64,000 bases of DNA from Fasciolopsis buskii (GCA_008360955.1 LUCM01007949.1:167937-231936), one strand, 5' to 3'; positions 12,901 through 25,713 are shown, numbered from the stretch's first letter. The notes: generated from the letters alone by a model not told the origin. Numbers and translations: made by a program.

Positions 12901-13850
12901 GCACATATATATGCACTTTATGAAGTGCAAATATAAGTGAACATGTTCATCGCCAATTTCAGTCACTAATATCCTTGCCATCCGACAACTACACCTGATG
13001 GAACAAAGTGAAAATGTGTAAGGTTCCCTACTGACAGCGATGCACTCAGAACTCACCGTTATATCACCTGATGCAACTAACCATCGACATTCGTATTGCC
13101 ACTGTTATTCAAGCAAAACGTGATGCAATATAACAAGGCTGAAGGTTTTGGTACGTTGACAATAATGTGTTAACCCAAGACAGAACTACAACCGCCATTT
13201 TATTTTCGTTAGGTAAATAGCAGCTCTAATAATCTGCAAGGACACATTGGGCTGGGCGACTTTTGTGTTCTTGGAATGTTAACTACCTGATTTAGCTGGC
13301 GGGTCAAAGCGTACTTCTGCCGATCCCGGATTTTGAGTTCCTAAATAGAAGTTATTGAATAGTGGCTTAGGTTTGAGGCTTGTCGGTCCAATTGTCCCCT
13401 GCCTACTTCGCATAGAGTTTACATTGCTGACTTAATAAGGCATGGATTACATGGGACAAGCACTGGCATGAAGCACGCTACCGCACAGTCTTTCGTCACT
13501 TGTTGATCGGGATTGTCACGTAAAACATCTATATCGAGCATGTGCAAGAAAAAATCAGCGGACGAGAGAATAACTGTACAATTGCTTTGCTGGCGAAACA
13601 GAGGTTTGTTCTTATGTGTCCTAAGTGTGTTCACAAAAGTACCAAATGAGAACTCCACCGGTAACTAAATTCGAAGAATGTGGGCCCAGAGTTAATTCAA
13701 AAAAATTTGGCTGAAATTTCTATGATGGTTTGCAAAGGCCAAATTCGGCGCCTGACATATTATGGGCCCACCATCACTTTCGTTCTCGGGGATCTGACTG
13801 GTCCAGTTCCAAGGGTCTGCAAGTAAGGATAAAGAATACACATCACCCCC
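6970..13850. other. Long unassigned stretch
   Basis: About 6.9 kb of AT-rich sequence without a recognised gene, RNA or transposon domain. Frames are short. The best are 10,399-10,662 and 10,663-10,890 (+), consecutive frames in the same phase split by a single TAA, with no known motif. A G/T-rich patch near 11,740-11,815 and a related C-rich one near 12,395-12,420 may be an undefined repeat. This could be intergenic or very long intron sequence. Confidence 0.5.
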
Positions 13851-14048
13851 ATGGAGAATGTCACCATTCAATCCATGGGTTTCGTGCTAACGTACACCGC
13901 ATTGTGGGACACGCAAACAGGTGTGCGAGTGGAAAAAGAAAACCCATTCCTAGGTACACAACGGCTTAACTCGTGCGTTTGCTTCATTTCTATTTTAGGA
14001 AGTGAGCTGTATTGGAAGCATTTGACGGAGATAAGAAAAACGGGATGA
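13851..14048 (+). CDS. Candidate small terminal gene segment with a 45-bp intron
   Basis: The frame opens with ATG at 13,851 and contains GFVLTYTALWDTQTGVRVEK. A donor GTACAC follows at 13,954 and an acceptor TATTTTAG ends at 13,998, which would remove 45 bp. After splicing, the frame continues as GSELYWKHLTEIRKTG and stops at 14,048. The intron length is a multiple of three, so the unspliced frame is open too. The composition looks protein-like and an intron of this size suits flatworm genes. I do not recognise the product and the 5' limit is uncertain because no clear upstream acceptor was seen. Confidence 0.3.
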   Translation: MENVTIQSMGFVLTYTALWDTQTGVRVEKENPFLGTQRLNSCVCFISILGSELYWKHLTEIRKTG

Positions 14049-14279
14049 AGATTATAAATAGATCCATCCGCATTCTGGCATCAAATAATAGGTGAGAAAC
14101 CAAGACAGACTGATGCTGATTCTGCCGCGCTCAACCAAATGGCAAACATATTCCCTACACCACCTGGAAATCCTTTACGGTGATGAGCTGAAAGTTTCTT
14201 TTTAACACATTAAAGACAAAAGCAGAGGATTTGCTGCCAAGCGGTTAGTTTTGCAAGGTAAATGTTACCCTAATAAAGC

Positions 14280-14750
14280 AGATACTAAAGGTTTCACGAT
14301 GCTCAGCATTACGGATCTGAGCGTTTCTCGTGGCTCGTTAATGGTGACCCAGTACACCGGTGAAAGACTTAGTTAAATATTCGTCGTTGTTCATCGCCAG
14401 GTTCCAAAGCTTCTCGTGATCTACTGCTGATTGCGCTGTTGCGAGTTCCGTACCCCAGACACTGACATCATAAGCATACATAATAATATTACCGTGGAAT
14501 GTTACGCGGGGGGTTGTCTATTTAATAAAGGACCAGAAACGTGTTAAACTCTGGTCCATTCAGCACTCCATTTGGGAGACAAGAGTGATAGGAAAATGAG
14601 GGAACATCACTGAAACTCAATATGATTTCATAGCTGATCACAAATAAAACAGGACACAAGGTTGTGCAGTGTAGGAGAATGTGGGACCCGGCAAAAGGCA
14701 GGTGCACATTCAGCGAAGATGGTGTGCGATACCATCCCCTCATCACGCGC
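14280..14750 (-). mobile_element. LINE reverse transcriptase fragment, decayed
   Basis: On the - strand around 14,575-14,520 the translation resembles the NGVPQGSVLSP-type RT motif followed by a degraded LFLIYINDPP equivalent (read here as IDNPPRNIP). Around 14,490-14,455 it reads MYAYDVSVWG, a YADD box altered to YAYD. Stops interrupt the region. This matches a Jockey/CR1-type non-LTR RT. It ends just outside the start of the large inverted repeat at 14,790. Confidence 0.5.
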
Positions 14751-14789
14751 TTACATCAGGTTTTCCATAAGAATCAAAATGTTTGCGAT

Positions 14790-17700
14790 ATAGGATTTGA
14801 ATCTGGAGAAGTTGTCACGGTGCAAGGTGTCACGCACGGGTGAGGAATATCTTTACGGAAAACTCCTTCCGTACACGACTTCATGAGACCCATGTTGTAC
14901 AAATTGCTTTGTTGCTTTATCTAATGCATGATTTATTTGCTTGAAAGTTTGTTTCTTTCCAATCATCGAGGAATTTTGGCACTTGTCGCCTGAGGAGCCG
15001 CATGAGCTAGGTGCAATTTTCCGCGCACTCATATAGCATGTCGTTGTGAACCGCTGTGAAGGCTAACTTGAGGATCCTTTGCCTTTGTACCATGGGGAAC
15101 TTCATAATAGGGCAAAGTAAAATGAAAAATTTGCTTGTACTATGCTTTCGGATTCGAATTTATGTACAAATCGCAGAAAAGCTACGCACAATACTCAAGT
15201 TAATCAGTCTGAAGCCAGAGATAAGCCTTAGCAGCAAGGAAGGGATCACAGTTGAAACACGATCAAGAAAAAAATTGTTAATTTTTTGATAAAACTTACT
15301 GTGACTGAGTCCGTTAAGCCAAGCAGATCCTCGATTTCATCAGCAGCATCTCGTGCATTGGCAACATTCAGCCTCGGGCACAGATCTTCATAGGCACAAA
15401 GCAAACAAACTGAGGAGCCCAAAACAGTAACCCTACAAGTCAGTCAGGCCAATCTCCCTTGTACATGACGGCTGTCTAACGCCCTTGGCGCGTCAAATCC
15501 CAGCAAGCAATTATAGCACGAGCTGTGGCAAGTTCGGGGATCTTCAAACACATTACCGCCAACCAAATGTCACTTTCAATCACAAACAAGTGATTGCCTT
15601 GCTGTGCCCACGCTTCGACCAGCACACTGAGCCTCACCCATTACCATGCTATTTTTCTGTTACGTTGCCCCGCAAACCTGTACCCGACTACGTATATCAA
15701 AAAAACGTAAAAATTGTCCCCGCATCCTCCCGCGGGTCCTTGGCAAACCTCGACTATCTGCAGTTTGTCCTCTGATCCTGCACCTATTATGAGTCTCCTG
15801 TCGCAAACCCTCTATTTTAGCAAATATCTCCAATGTCCAAATACCAAAAGCCGTTTTCCTCACCTCTGCAATTGCTAGAAACGGCTTTTATCACAACAGA
15901 CACCCGGAACGTACTCAGTAACCGGCCTTCTCTCGAGCGTTATCCCAAACTGCTCTCTTCCTGGTCGGCAGTTCCGATCGAACAATGTCACCAAAGTACC
16001 ATCTAGAACCGTTCCATCCCCAATGATGCCAAACCATCCTTACCGGAGTTCTTCCAGACCCCTTTCATTAACTCTCACACTCCTTTCACCAACTCGCACT
16101 TCTGTTCACAAATTCCTTAGAGTGGATAGTCACTTACCGACCAGTAGATGTACCTTGATTAGCTTCATCTGTTCATCACAACTCTGCACTGTACGAACCC
16201 CGGACGCATCTGGTGACTACTTGGCTACCCTCAAAACCCACCTTCCGAACATTACATGGCCCGAGATATTTTGGCAAATACCCTCCACCCATTCTGAAGT
16301 ACCGCTCCTTCAATGAGAATAAGGGATCTACGATTGCTGGAAAGCAACAATTATTGCAATAGGATTTGTGTAAGAGAAGCCCAGTTACATATACATTGGC
16401 ATACTTCTCGAATACTTTGAGAGGCATGCTTGATTGCATGATCACGTTACATAGGTATGGCAAGTCACCCCGAACAAGCAAGTGAACATTCGATACAAAA
16501 TAATGGGAAACAGCAAAATTGGCATACTTAGAGGAACACGATGTTTATGCGCACCAACAATGTGCATCGCAGACGCAGAGTTCAATTGGATGATGGCGTC
16601 GGGCCTAAAGATATCGGCAGTATTCATATTTAGGGGGTCCATAAAATGGACATGAATGTTGAACTGTCATGAAGAAAGTCTCCAATGACCTTGAGTGAAG
16701 GGTAAAAACTTGTGAAAAGCGGACCGAAACAGCTGACGGGGAGGCTATTGATGGCCGATAGAAGCCCTGCATTAAACGGATACGGAAAAGAACGTTGATC
16801 ATTTTATCATGGATCTCGTGGCCAAGAAAATAAGTAGAAGCCATTTGAAAATGCGGAGGGACGAAGAACACTAGTAAGGAGTTTCGGCTGCCTATTGTTT
16901 GAAGACATGAATAATGGGAACGTCGTCGGCATTGAGGGAAGTGTGGATTGATATGATATGCGATGAATAATATATCTGACGCTGGTAAGCCAGTGCGAAA
17001 CAAAGGCGGGTTTCTTTGCTCTTTTTTGCTTTTGGGGATTAGCTAATAGCAATTATTGGTATATTGATAGCCGCGATTGCCGAGGAGAAAATTTAGGGTG
17101 ATTATTGCGTCAGACGATGGTGGTTGCACCTGAAACAGGGATTTAAGTGTGGGTGCCTTCGTGGCGGTTGGATGTCAACGAGACGGGAATGTCAGACACG
17201 GGCTGGCAGTTCCAGCAGTTAATATGTGCAATCAGAAGGACTTGTCCGCTCAGAGAATCGCAAGCATTGCGGATCACATTATATGGCCTCGAGTTCTAGG
17301 CAGACGTGCAACGGGGCCATCAGGTTACGTTGGTGAATAATGCAAATTAGAAGCAATGTCCACTTCCTCGCGGCCGTGGAGCAGTTCGAATTTGTCCGTC
17401 CTGGGATGGTTCATCTAAGCCTTAGGTCAGCTTGCTTTCACGGCGTATTGAGAAGTGCGCGGATGGGGCCATAAACTGGATGGTAGACCCTTAGGAAGAC
17501 GCGAGTGCAAATGCACACAACTGGAACGGAAAAAGGGAGAGATGGTAGTCTGGATGTATTTCAGCTGGGGGTTATGGTGCGTGCAAATCAAAGAATGAGA
17601 AGTGCTGAATGTAAAAGGAGGTATTATTTGATGCCAAACTTCGCGCTTGGAATGGTTTAATTGTTAAATGCATGCAGAAGAAATAGTTCATGTGGCTATT

Positions 17701-18324
17701 GGTTTGGGAGTAAGTGAGAATATGATATTTTTACGTCTTTTTATATACCGTGCTACATGCGCACTAAACACGATATAAGTTAGGCAAGAAACTGCGCTAA
17801 CTTATTTCGCTGACTAAGTTTTTCTGCCTATACCTACAGTGATTTGAACTTATGGAAACTACTGCTAAACCTAATACTAAAAATTGACTTGACCTTGTTG
17901 GGTGGATTGTATTACTCAGTACCCTAGGCCCGACTCATAGGCTCTTTCCATTGGAGTGAAAGGGCCGTGTAAGTTTGACAAATTTTATACGGTTATTGCC
18001 TTCCTAATTTCGTTTTTTAAGGATCGGAGACAGAAGAAATCATTCTTATATGTTGAGGTGGTTTATTCCGTTGGAAGGAATATTTGATGATAAAGAAGGT
18101 TTTCTTAATTGCTATCCTCGACATGGGAACTGACACTAAGTACTTAGCTCGACGCAAGCCATAGGAAAAGTTATTTCTTACTTGAGGTGCGGAGACGCAC
18201 ACATTTTTATCAACAACCTTGTGAAAAAAGGAGAGGCTGATGTGAACTTGACTCAGCCATAAGGGATCCAGGTGTAGTTCTATGAAACGTTCTATGCAGT
18301 TTAGCGAGGAAGAGAAGCCAAAAA
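14790..18324 (+). repeat. Left arm of a 3,535-bp inverted repeat (IR-A)
   Basis: Every position x compared matches the complement of position 46,739-x in 28,415-31,949, with no insertion or deletion in the stretches compared. One substitution was seen (T here, C in the other arm, within the frame 15,485-15,775). The arm includes the 3' tail of a CR1-like LINE (18,017-18,324) and about 3.2 kb of unassigned sequence with one candidate exon. The spacer between arms is 10,090 bp. Confidence 0.95.
15300..15409 (-). CDS. Candidate exon, inverted copy of 31,330-31,439
   Basis: This is the mirror copy of the exon described at 31,330-31,439: acceptor CTCCTCAG, donor GTAAGT, and the same encoded segment ending in DEIEDLLGLTDSVT. 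If the inverted repeat is an assembly artefact, only one of the two copies is real. I do not know the protein. Confidence 0.35.
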
Positions 18325-19880
18325 GTGGCTTTGTAAATGTTCACTGAACGTTCTCAATCTGGAGTCTGTCACTCTGCTGCATGTTGGAACACACGATGCA
18401 TCAGTAGTCCATGATATATCTTACGTGCCTTTTATATATCGACAACTTGCTTTCCTGGTTCCTAAATGTCCTATGCGTCGACCGATGTAGTTCTTTAGAT
18501 TTTGCAACTTTTATCAAGGTGTCTTCTGAGAAGTTGAATGTTTTGGATTGCTGCAAAGCCAGATCTCTAACAGTGTGAATAGAATTAATGACTTCTTGCT
18601 TAATTTCGAAGATTCTTGCAGGAATGGGGCATGTGCATGCCAGTAAGCTGCTTTTGTGGGCCGAAAATTTCATCGACTAAGTTGAGCACCATAAATCAGG
18701 CGATAGTGGATCACCTTTTACATTGTCAGTGATGATGTCAAGGTCACGAGGTGGAAATGTATATACAATTTTTATATCGTTGCAGACAGAAAGTGAGTAC
18801 CATGCCTAATTATGCGAAAAATGCCGTTTATGTACAGCAGAAACAGTAGCGGATCTAGTATGCTTCCTTGAATACCCCATTAGTAATCAGAAGGAGCTTT
18901 GATAGGGTTCCATTTACACTCCCTACCTGCAGTCTAGAGTCCAAATAAGAGGAAAAACAAGCCAAAAGAGCGGCTGTTTTACCGTAGCTCTTGACTTTCA
19001 TGATTAGCTTGCGATGGGATACCCGACCAAAACCTTCGTCATGTCTAAGAAATTTAAAATCACCGACTTTCCTTCGTTGGCATCCGTCGTCACTATTTTT
19101 GAGAAATCAGTCATGCGTGTAGAACTTGATTTACCTTAAAGAAAACCATGTTGGCCGGCTTTGATGAGGTCAGGATCTAGTAAGTTGTTAATTTACTTTT
19201 TATTATTCTTTCCAGAATGAGAGAGACAATTGAGGGGTGATTTGTGGGTCCGTAATTAAATGGCTCCTGCTTTGAACCGTTTTTGCAAATTGGGACAATG
19301 ACAAAAGTTTTCCATTGGTGTAAGAGGTTGCCACAATTTAAGGAAAGATTAAATGGATTAGACAAAAGTACAGAGATATCTGCACCCCCGAATTCGAAGA
19401 TGGCCGGGGGGTAGGTCGTCCGATCCAACGTGGAAGGACGGTCTTACTTTTGACAGTAGTGGTTTAATATCACTTGGGTGAAAAGAGAATCTTGGAGGGG
19501 AAGCAGAGGAGACTGGGGGAATTTCCGGTATAACGGCGGTGTCGTCACTTGTCATAGAGTCGGCGAAATAATCACTGAACACCTCTGATATCAGTAGAGG
19601 GTCATTTGCGCACGTGCCCCCAAAAATGACAGACGTGATGCGCCCTCTAGGTGGGGAGTTAGATACAACTAATCGATAAGTCCTGATGCCCGATAGCCCC
19701 GTTTCGCCGGAAATAATCTTTCGGCTTATCAAAGGTAGGGTGCTTGTACCATGGGGCTGAAAGGCTGTCTCTTATATATATGAGACAGCCTCCCCCGCGC
19801 TTATTTATTCTGTCCTTCCTAAAATCATTGTAACCAAATAAAGCAATGTTTTGTCGAGGGTATATTCGGTCAACCATGTC
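18000..19880 (-). mobile_element. CR1/Jockey-like LINE copy, multiply broken
   Basis: Read right to left: an endonuclease fragment at 19,877-19,659 (DFRKDRINKRGGGCLIYIRD), the EN-RT linker and start of RT at 19,732-19,358, RT fingers at 19,428-19,177 (HQWKTFVIVPICKNGSKQ, then LERIIKSKL), degraded palm with DIKIVYTFPPRD near 18,780-18,740, and the thumb/C-terminal region at 18,673-18,401. Several frameshifts and stops are present, and the FADD catalytic box is lost by a frame change near 18,820. The 3' tail enters inverted repeat IR-A at 18,324. Confidence 0.8.
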
Positions 19881-19984
19881 TCAGTGATAAGGATGAAATC
19901 ATGTCTATGCGTATATACCAACAGGCGCAGCGCGTGCACCTTATTTAGTATCGATCGAGCATTTAACAGCAACAATGAAAATGG

Positions 19985-20950
19985 CTAAGTATTATTAGCA
20001 TCTGTATGTGGATAATTGGAGTAAACATCATCACGGGGGTAAGAATTCATTTGGGGTGGGGTAAAGTGGGACGTATGCAAGGAAGGTAGGTCAGGAGGGG
20101 GGTAGGTCGGGGAGAAAAATGGGTTGACATAAACCGGATAGTGATGTGAGGTAGGGGCTTGGTTGGGAGTAAGGAAGATGCCGGTAGGCGAGGAATGCCA
20201 GTGGGTCCTGCCCATAGCACGCAAGGTTGGATGTAACTCTCATTCCATCGCACGTTGGTTGGTACCAATAAAGATGGTGGTTGGGCCGGATGTAGCGGGA
20301 CGGGGTGGTTCCTTTTGATATCCATGAAAGGTGGCGAGTTGATAAGAGTTTGTCCAAATGGCTGCCCAGGGACAGGAAACTGGGCAGCTGTTGCAGGATA
20401 TGGGGGGTGATAACCGGTTCACCTGGGGAATGGGTCACCCTTCGACATCTTGATATCTCAGGTGTTCTAGAGTGGGTCGGCTTATTCATCATCGAAGTTT
20501 CAGTCACTGGGTCAGCTCTAATTAGTTATTTATTGAGTGGTGTGCGTTACGGCTTCTTGATAGCCTTTTGCGTCCGTGGCATTCATTTTGACGGTAATTT
20601 TGGGATATGCCGGGTGAGTTTAGCGATATGATTGAAACCGGCACTGTGACCAGTTTTAGGGTTTTCGGATAATGGAAGCAGTCTAGATGCCCTTGCCATA
20701 CCGTCAGAAATGTTTGCAGAGTTTTGCCGGGGTTTTGAAGAAGGAATTTTGGAGGGCTGCAGTATTGATTAGCATTATGACGTGGACGGTTCAAGGTGCA
20801 AATATCGCTTGGTGGTCGAAGAGGAGGCGCGCATGGTGAATTGTCTGGATCTACCTCATAATTCAGAGAGAGTTTTGGGTTTGGAGAACCCAAATCTAGC
20901 TTTTGTGCTGTCGGGAAGGAAGCCATGCTGTCCAGGGTTAATAAATTCAT
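19985..20950 (-). other. Proline-rich - strand region, possible LINE ORF1 or 5' region
   Basis: Overlapping - strand frames (20,950-20,522; 20,507-20,091; 20,325-20,047) are rich in Pro, Ser, His and Asn and lie directly 5' of the CR1-like endonuclease fragment on the same strand. That position would suit a decayed ORF1 or 5' untranslated region of the LINE. I see no zinc knuckle, RRM or esterase motif, so the assignment rests on position and composition only. Confidence 0.35.
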
Positions 20951-21197
20951 GTTCCAGAAGGCATGTTATAAGACTATTCTTAATCAGACGTTTCATGATC
21001 CTGGAAACCATAAAAGTGTGGTTTATTAGGCGGTAGCCTGCAGGGTCATAGCGTGTACTCTTTTGTGAACGGGCAGAGTCAGAGATGGTTTCGAATGTGA
21101 CGGTAAGGTGCGGGACAGAATGGATAAGTTGAGGATGATTGCTAACAACATAGGGAAATCGCTCCCACCTAATGCGAAGGCAGACTGTGGCAATACA

Positions 21198-21480
21198 TCA
21201 GGTCCAGAGTGGTAGCAAATTTTGTTTTTTTACCAACAGCTGGGCTACGTCCTTCGAAAGAATGCAACTGTTGAGTAAGACTCTATAATCAAGCGAGGTT
21301 GGCATGGGGTAGTCATTGTTGTCATTTACCGGAGCAGATGCAAAGTATTCACCGAAAGATTCTGCAATCTCATATGAATGCAGATAATTGGAGCAAATAT
21401 CATCACAGTTGTAAGATTTGATATGGAGTGAAAAGTCATTCTGAGGCAAGCAGTGGGGAATGGAAATCGGTGTTAAGGTC
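21198..21480 (-). mobile_element. CR1-like LINE fragment, EN-RT linker
   Basis: The frame 21,449-21,198 contains AESFGEYFASAPVNDNN and LDYRVLLNSCILSKDVAQLL, a pattern typical of the linker that precedes the RT domain in CR1-like LINEs (an A-E-x-F-x-x-Y-F-x-S core). RT itself does not follow in frame. It is probably a separate truncated copy from the element at 18,000-19,880. Confidence 0.55.
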
Positions 21481-21733
21481 TTTAGAAACTACATCCTGGT
21501 ACGTTTGATTCATAGGCCACGGTAGGTTTCAACCTGATTGCCGGCGGAGCCGGTAAGCAGCAGGCGTTTGCTGGAGAGATGAGAGGCTGTGCACCAGTGG
21601 TGTAAGATGATATAACTGAAGGGAAAACCGGGTAAATTAAGTGATAGCTTGAATAGGTTTTGAGTAAAGCCGCAGTTGGTGGAATGTTGGAAGACCTAAT
21701 AACTGGCTGGTAGAAAGCCTCCAGATTCAGCAC

Positions 21734-22719
21734 TTCTTATTATAGTGCACTGAATGCGCTCATTGCTAGCACACAACACGGACGGAGCTCAACGGCGGAT
21801 GTCAAGGTATGGCCGGAGTCCCCAAAAGACAGGAGCGTTACGTAATGGGCGGAAACGTTGAGCTGAAAGATGACAAGCAATGGTAATTCGGTAATTGGAC
21901 GGACGTGGCGAGAGCCAGGCGTAACGTCAGGCAAAATGGATGAGACACGTATTTGACAACAAATGGCCAAAAAATGCTAAGGGTGGAGGAAGACTGTCAA
22001 GATTGTCTCAAACTATCCGGAGGAAATTTGTGAAGCTTCGAATAGGGAACTTCCAAGAATAGTGATTACATTTATATGCGGATGGCGGTAAGCCGTACCG
22101 GGAGGTGTGTCAGATAATAGAAAGTTCGTGTAAGAACCATCATTGAACACACTAACCAAGAATGTCCTCTATGCTGCAATTTTTGTTATCGCGGCTTCTG
22201 ACCTTATTCGGCAGTACGGTTAAGGAATATGAGGTGCACAAGCCGTTACGGAGACTAATAATCGCGGTTACATCTAATTGCAAAGATGCGAGTCCAGATA
22301 TCCAACGCGATAATTGGCGCAGTTTCGGTTTGACCGGGCCAGAACTCGAGCGCCAGTTCTGGCTTACAGGTTTCTAGCGGGAATGATAGGATAGCAGATT
22401 TGGAATCGCCATTACTAGGACGGAAGCGTTAGCAGCGCGTGTGCTCCGGATGCGAGATATGAAACGCGAGAGAGAGGTAGTCTGGCTTGGGTGTCATCTT
22501 GGGGTTATGACTATTGGATCGCGACAACATACCCGCAACATAGCGCATCTATTCCGTAAAATGTGGCAACTAGAATGAGCTATGGTGGCAGTTTTAGGGG
22601 TAGTTGAGGGTTTGGGGCCACCCGGAACGACCTGTTAGTCTTGGCAAGCCAGTATAGAAGATAAGATGACATAAGAGGCGAGGAGTACACAGGCTGAAGG
22701 TGTTTAAACTTAAGGATTT
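21734..22719 (+). repeat. Left copy of repeat IR-B (986 bp), inverted relative to 37,956-38,941
   Basis: Position x corresponds to the complement of 60,675-x at 37,956-38,941. A third, direct copy of that partner lies at 39,176-40,054. Translated frames inside the three copies are identical. One substitution was seen near 22,610. No known domain is present. The 22,719 edge directly abuts the 3' side of the next CR1-like LINE, which may mean the repeat is part of a longer composite element. Confidence 0.93.
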
Positions 22720-22942
22720 TGACAACAACATGCATCCATCAAAAGTTCGTCGAGATGTTCTGCAGCCCACATTGGGAAAAGCTCAAAAGTTATTTCCCTA
22801 AGCCACTGGTATGAGGGTTATATCTCTGCAATAGAGGTCAAAAAGTGCAATAGCGTGAACTTGCGATAAAGCGATAAAGTTAGAGGTGAAGTGAAATCCC
22901 ATGAACCCAAGATGATAATCACAGCAAATACTCGGACAGGAC

Positions 22943-23512
22943 CTAGAATTCTGACCCATGTTCGCATGTCTCGTCTAGTCTGGTATTAGCTTGTGTCAGG
23001 TTAATTAAGAGTGGAACATCTAGTAACTTTGCCAGCTGGGCTTTGAACTGGGATAAACTTGGGCACAACCGCAGGCAACTAGGGAGTTCAATCCACAGTT
23101 TAGAGTAAGCAACTGTGAAGAATTTTGCCCTGATCGATAATCGAGTCAGGGGCATTCTTAACGAATAGCTTCTATTACGAAATGGATGCGGGGGTCTACC
23201 AGCATCCTGTGTGAGGTTTGTCGTAGGATGAACATTATTGCGGTAAAGGTTGAAGAGAAATGCAGGGTTTGATGTAACGCGACGAAGCCACAATGGTTTA
23301 AGCTCAAGAAGCACGAATCTTGCCCTGTAGTTTCGGCCAGATGAAGGACCAAGAAGATTTCTAGTGAATGCACACTGCATATTCTCCATTGCAATCCGAT
23401 CGGCTTCACGCCTACGTGTAAAAATAATCGGACAGTACTCGAGGTGGGGCCCAGCATGGAACTTGAAGGTGATAATTCGGCAGTCTTGATTGCAGAATGC
23501 CCTTAAGATCAT
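22943..23512 (-). pseudogene. CR1-like LINE C-terminal domain, 189-codon frame
   Basis: One of the longest uninterrupted frames in the window. GPHLEYCPIIFTRRREADR is the conserved R-P-x-L-E-Y-C-x-x-x-W block that follows RT in CR1-like LINEs. ELKPLWLRRVTSNPAFLFNL (the L-x-x-L-x-x-R-R block) and KLWIELPSCLRLCPSLSQFK follow. The frame ends at 22,943, close to the expected protein end. Confidence 0.85.
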
Positions 23513-23736
23513 TTTGGCGGTTCTCTAAGCTACATCAGCCTGATGATGGGCTTGCTCGTGGAAGTTAAAAGAGCAGGAGTATTGTTACCCTAAGTCCTTA
23601 ACTGTGTGTGATAAAAGAATTGGTTTACTGTTTATAGAGAGGGGGCCCGGAGGAACATCGCATTTATATGTTATTAGAGAACTCTTGCCAGCACAGAACT
23701 TCATAGGCCACTTGGAACACCAGTTATCAAGAGACT

Positions 23737-24096
23737 CTAGGTCTTCATTGGTGAGTGCAAGAGGGAGCTAAATGTATCAGCCTGAAAAGAGTAGACTATT
23801 TTGCTGTCATGGGCAAACAGGAACGGCGTTCCATGGGGAAAAATTTTAAAGTTATTAATAATGTATAGCAGGAAAAGGAAAGGACCTAGGACGCTCCCCG
23901 GAATGATCCCTTTGGTAATAGCAGAGAGCTGGGGAAAACAATCGTTAATAATGACTACCTGAAAGCTATCGGAAAGGTAGGATGATAGCCAAGATAGGAG
24001 AGGATTTCTTATTCTATAAGTCCTAGTTTTGGCCAGAAGTCGGGATTGGGATACGCGGTCAAACGTTTTTGACATGTCTGGAAAGATTATGAGCAT
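23737..24096 (-). pseudogene. CR1-like RT palm with damaged catalytic box
   Basis: A 120-codon open frame contains DMSKTFDRVSQSRLLAKTR (first catalytic Asp region), then TKGIIPGSVLGPFLFLLYI, then FLFAHDSKIVYSF. The last motif should read F-A-D-D; here the first Asp is His, which would abolish polymerase activity. The frame is otherwise uninterrupted. Confidence 0.85.
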
Positions 24097-25713
24097 CGGT
24101 CGGTGGGATTCAGCACTTTAGGTAACCATGTTTAAGAAGTCAAACTTACAGGTGAGGCAGGATCGGCCATTAAAGAAGCCGTGTTGGGAGGGGTTGTTAG
24201 GATCGTAAATAGTAACGAAGTTAACCAGCTGTTTTTTGACAATCTTTTTCATAGAATTGGATAGAACTGAAGTGTGTATTTTGGGGCAAAAGTTTTCAGG
24301 TTCATGCATAGAAACTTTTTGTGATGTGGAACAGTAATGGAGGTTTTCCATTGTGACGGAAATGTGGCGCAGGACATGGGGAGCGAGAGCAGATTCAGAA
24401 GGAGCGGTGTGAGATCTGAACCAGCGGTACAAAATAGGACTGGTAGGATGCCATCAGAGCCAGGCCCGTGGGATAGCTTGGTATATATCGTCACTTTAAT
24501 GATGACAGACACATCGAAATAGATGGAGGATAATCCAACCGAAGTTAACATAGGGTGAATTTCAGAGTGTGTCCAATTGTCATTGATGAGTTCAGAAGAG
24601 AAATATGTATTGAATGCTTAAGCAACGTCTACGGGGGATTCGATGCGTAAGGTATTAAATATGATGTTCGGAATAGTTGACTATTCGGGCTGCGAGGGAG
24701 TTTTGAAAATGCGGGAAGTCCTCGGAACTCGGTTAGGCGACACATGAGTTAACATTTCCTGCCTTTTTAACCTTAGTTCGGACTTCAAAAGTAATTCTTG
24801 TTGCAGGCGGTTATGTTGCATTATGAGCAGGAAGTCCTCCGTTTTGTTGAAGATTTTTGAGCCTTCAAAATCTTCGTCTGGAGCTGACGAACCCTAACAG
24901 GTTTCCTTGGTCTATGTTGAGTGATCGGAGTGGACAGACTATAAATAGTAAAAAGAAGTTTTCGCAAATGTATTCTGCTGCTTTATGCCAGTCAGGTGAT
25001 AAAAAGAAGCTGGACCAATCAAGGGTTCGCAGAGCAACACGGATTTTCCCCAACGAGTCGACATATAGGAAGAGACAGTATGGTGAGCAAACATGGGTGA
25101 GGAAGGTTTGTTACGGAAAGGGAAGCTACACGTGGTGACCTTGTGGTGGCTCCCAGGGGAGGGGTTTAGCACTGAAACCTTAACATTGGTGGTGCTATGC
25201 GCAAAAGTTGGGTTTAAGATAATACGGAACAATGTGGGCGTGGTCACATGCTGAGTCCATTCCTCGGCGTGCATTTCAAAATCAAAGCTGAGTAGGGCAT
25301 GTGGAGCGGATAAAGAAGACCAACTAATTTTAGAGGCGCTGAAATCACCTGCAATTATCTAACGGCTAAAGTTGAGACCAGAAAGATAAACGAAGTCTTG
25401 GGTGAGACGGAATTCAGTTTCAGTTCTCTGACAGTAATCGGGATTGAAGTTATGGTGACTAACGAACCACGTTGGATGAGTTGGCAAAAGTTGGGTTTTA
25501 ATTTTGGGGTTCTTTAATGGTGCCAAAGTGAGCAGTTTGAGGTCTGACTGAGTTGACACTACCTCCTGAATTAGCTGAGCTGTGGGGCCATGATAGACCT
25601 AAAGCTGCGGGCATAGCACCGTGCTATTATTTATGGGCTCGGCGGGGATCTTGCGAAGTGGAAGAGGGTTTTGTGTCTTACAGGGACCCCTTCCACCGAG
25701 GAGCGCCACGACA

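Larger units (their letters stand above)
22720..25570 (-). mobile_element. CR1/Jockey-like LINE, long but inactivated copy
   Basis: Read right to left: an endonuclease portion at about 25,560-24,939 (AGDF-type motif before SWSSLSAPHALLSFDFE, then EEWTQHVTTPT), an EN-RT linker and RT fingers at 24,551-24,118 (LSHGPGSDGILPVLF is the SPGPDGIP equivalent), RT palm at 24,096-23,737, and a C-terminal domain at 23,512-22,943. The order and spacing match a LINE of the CR1/Jockey superfamily. Frame changes separate the blocks. It is the most complete LINE in the window. Confidence 0.85.

Noticed and set aside
16023..17340. Set of 60-130 codon frames inside IR-A, present in both arms
   Set aside because: They look conserved only because the arms are identical. 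They overlap one another on both strands and show no motif.
19763..19790. CTGTCTCTTATA followed by TATGAGACAG, resembling a transposase-adapter (Nextera mate-pair) remnant
   Set aside because: The same bases encode GGGCLIYIRDSLSAPW on the - strand, a normal part of the CR1-like endonuclease, so the likeness is explained by coding sequence and a chance 9-bp palindrome.
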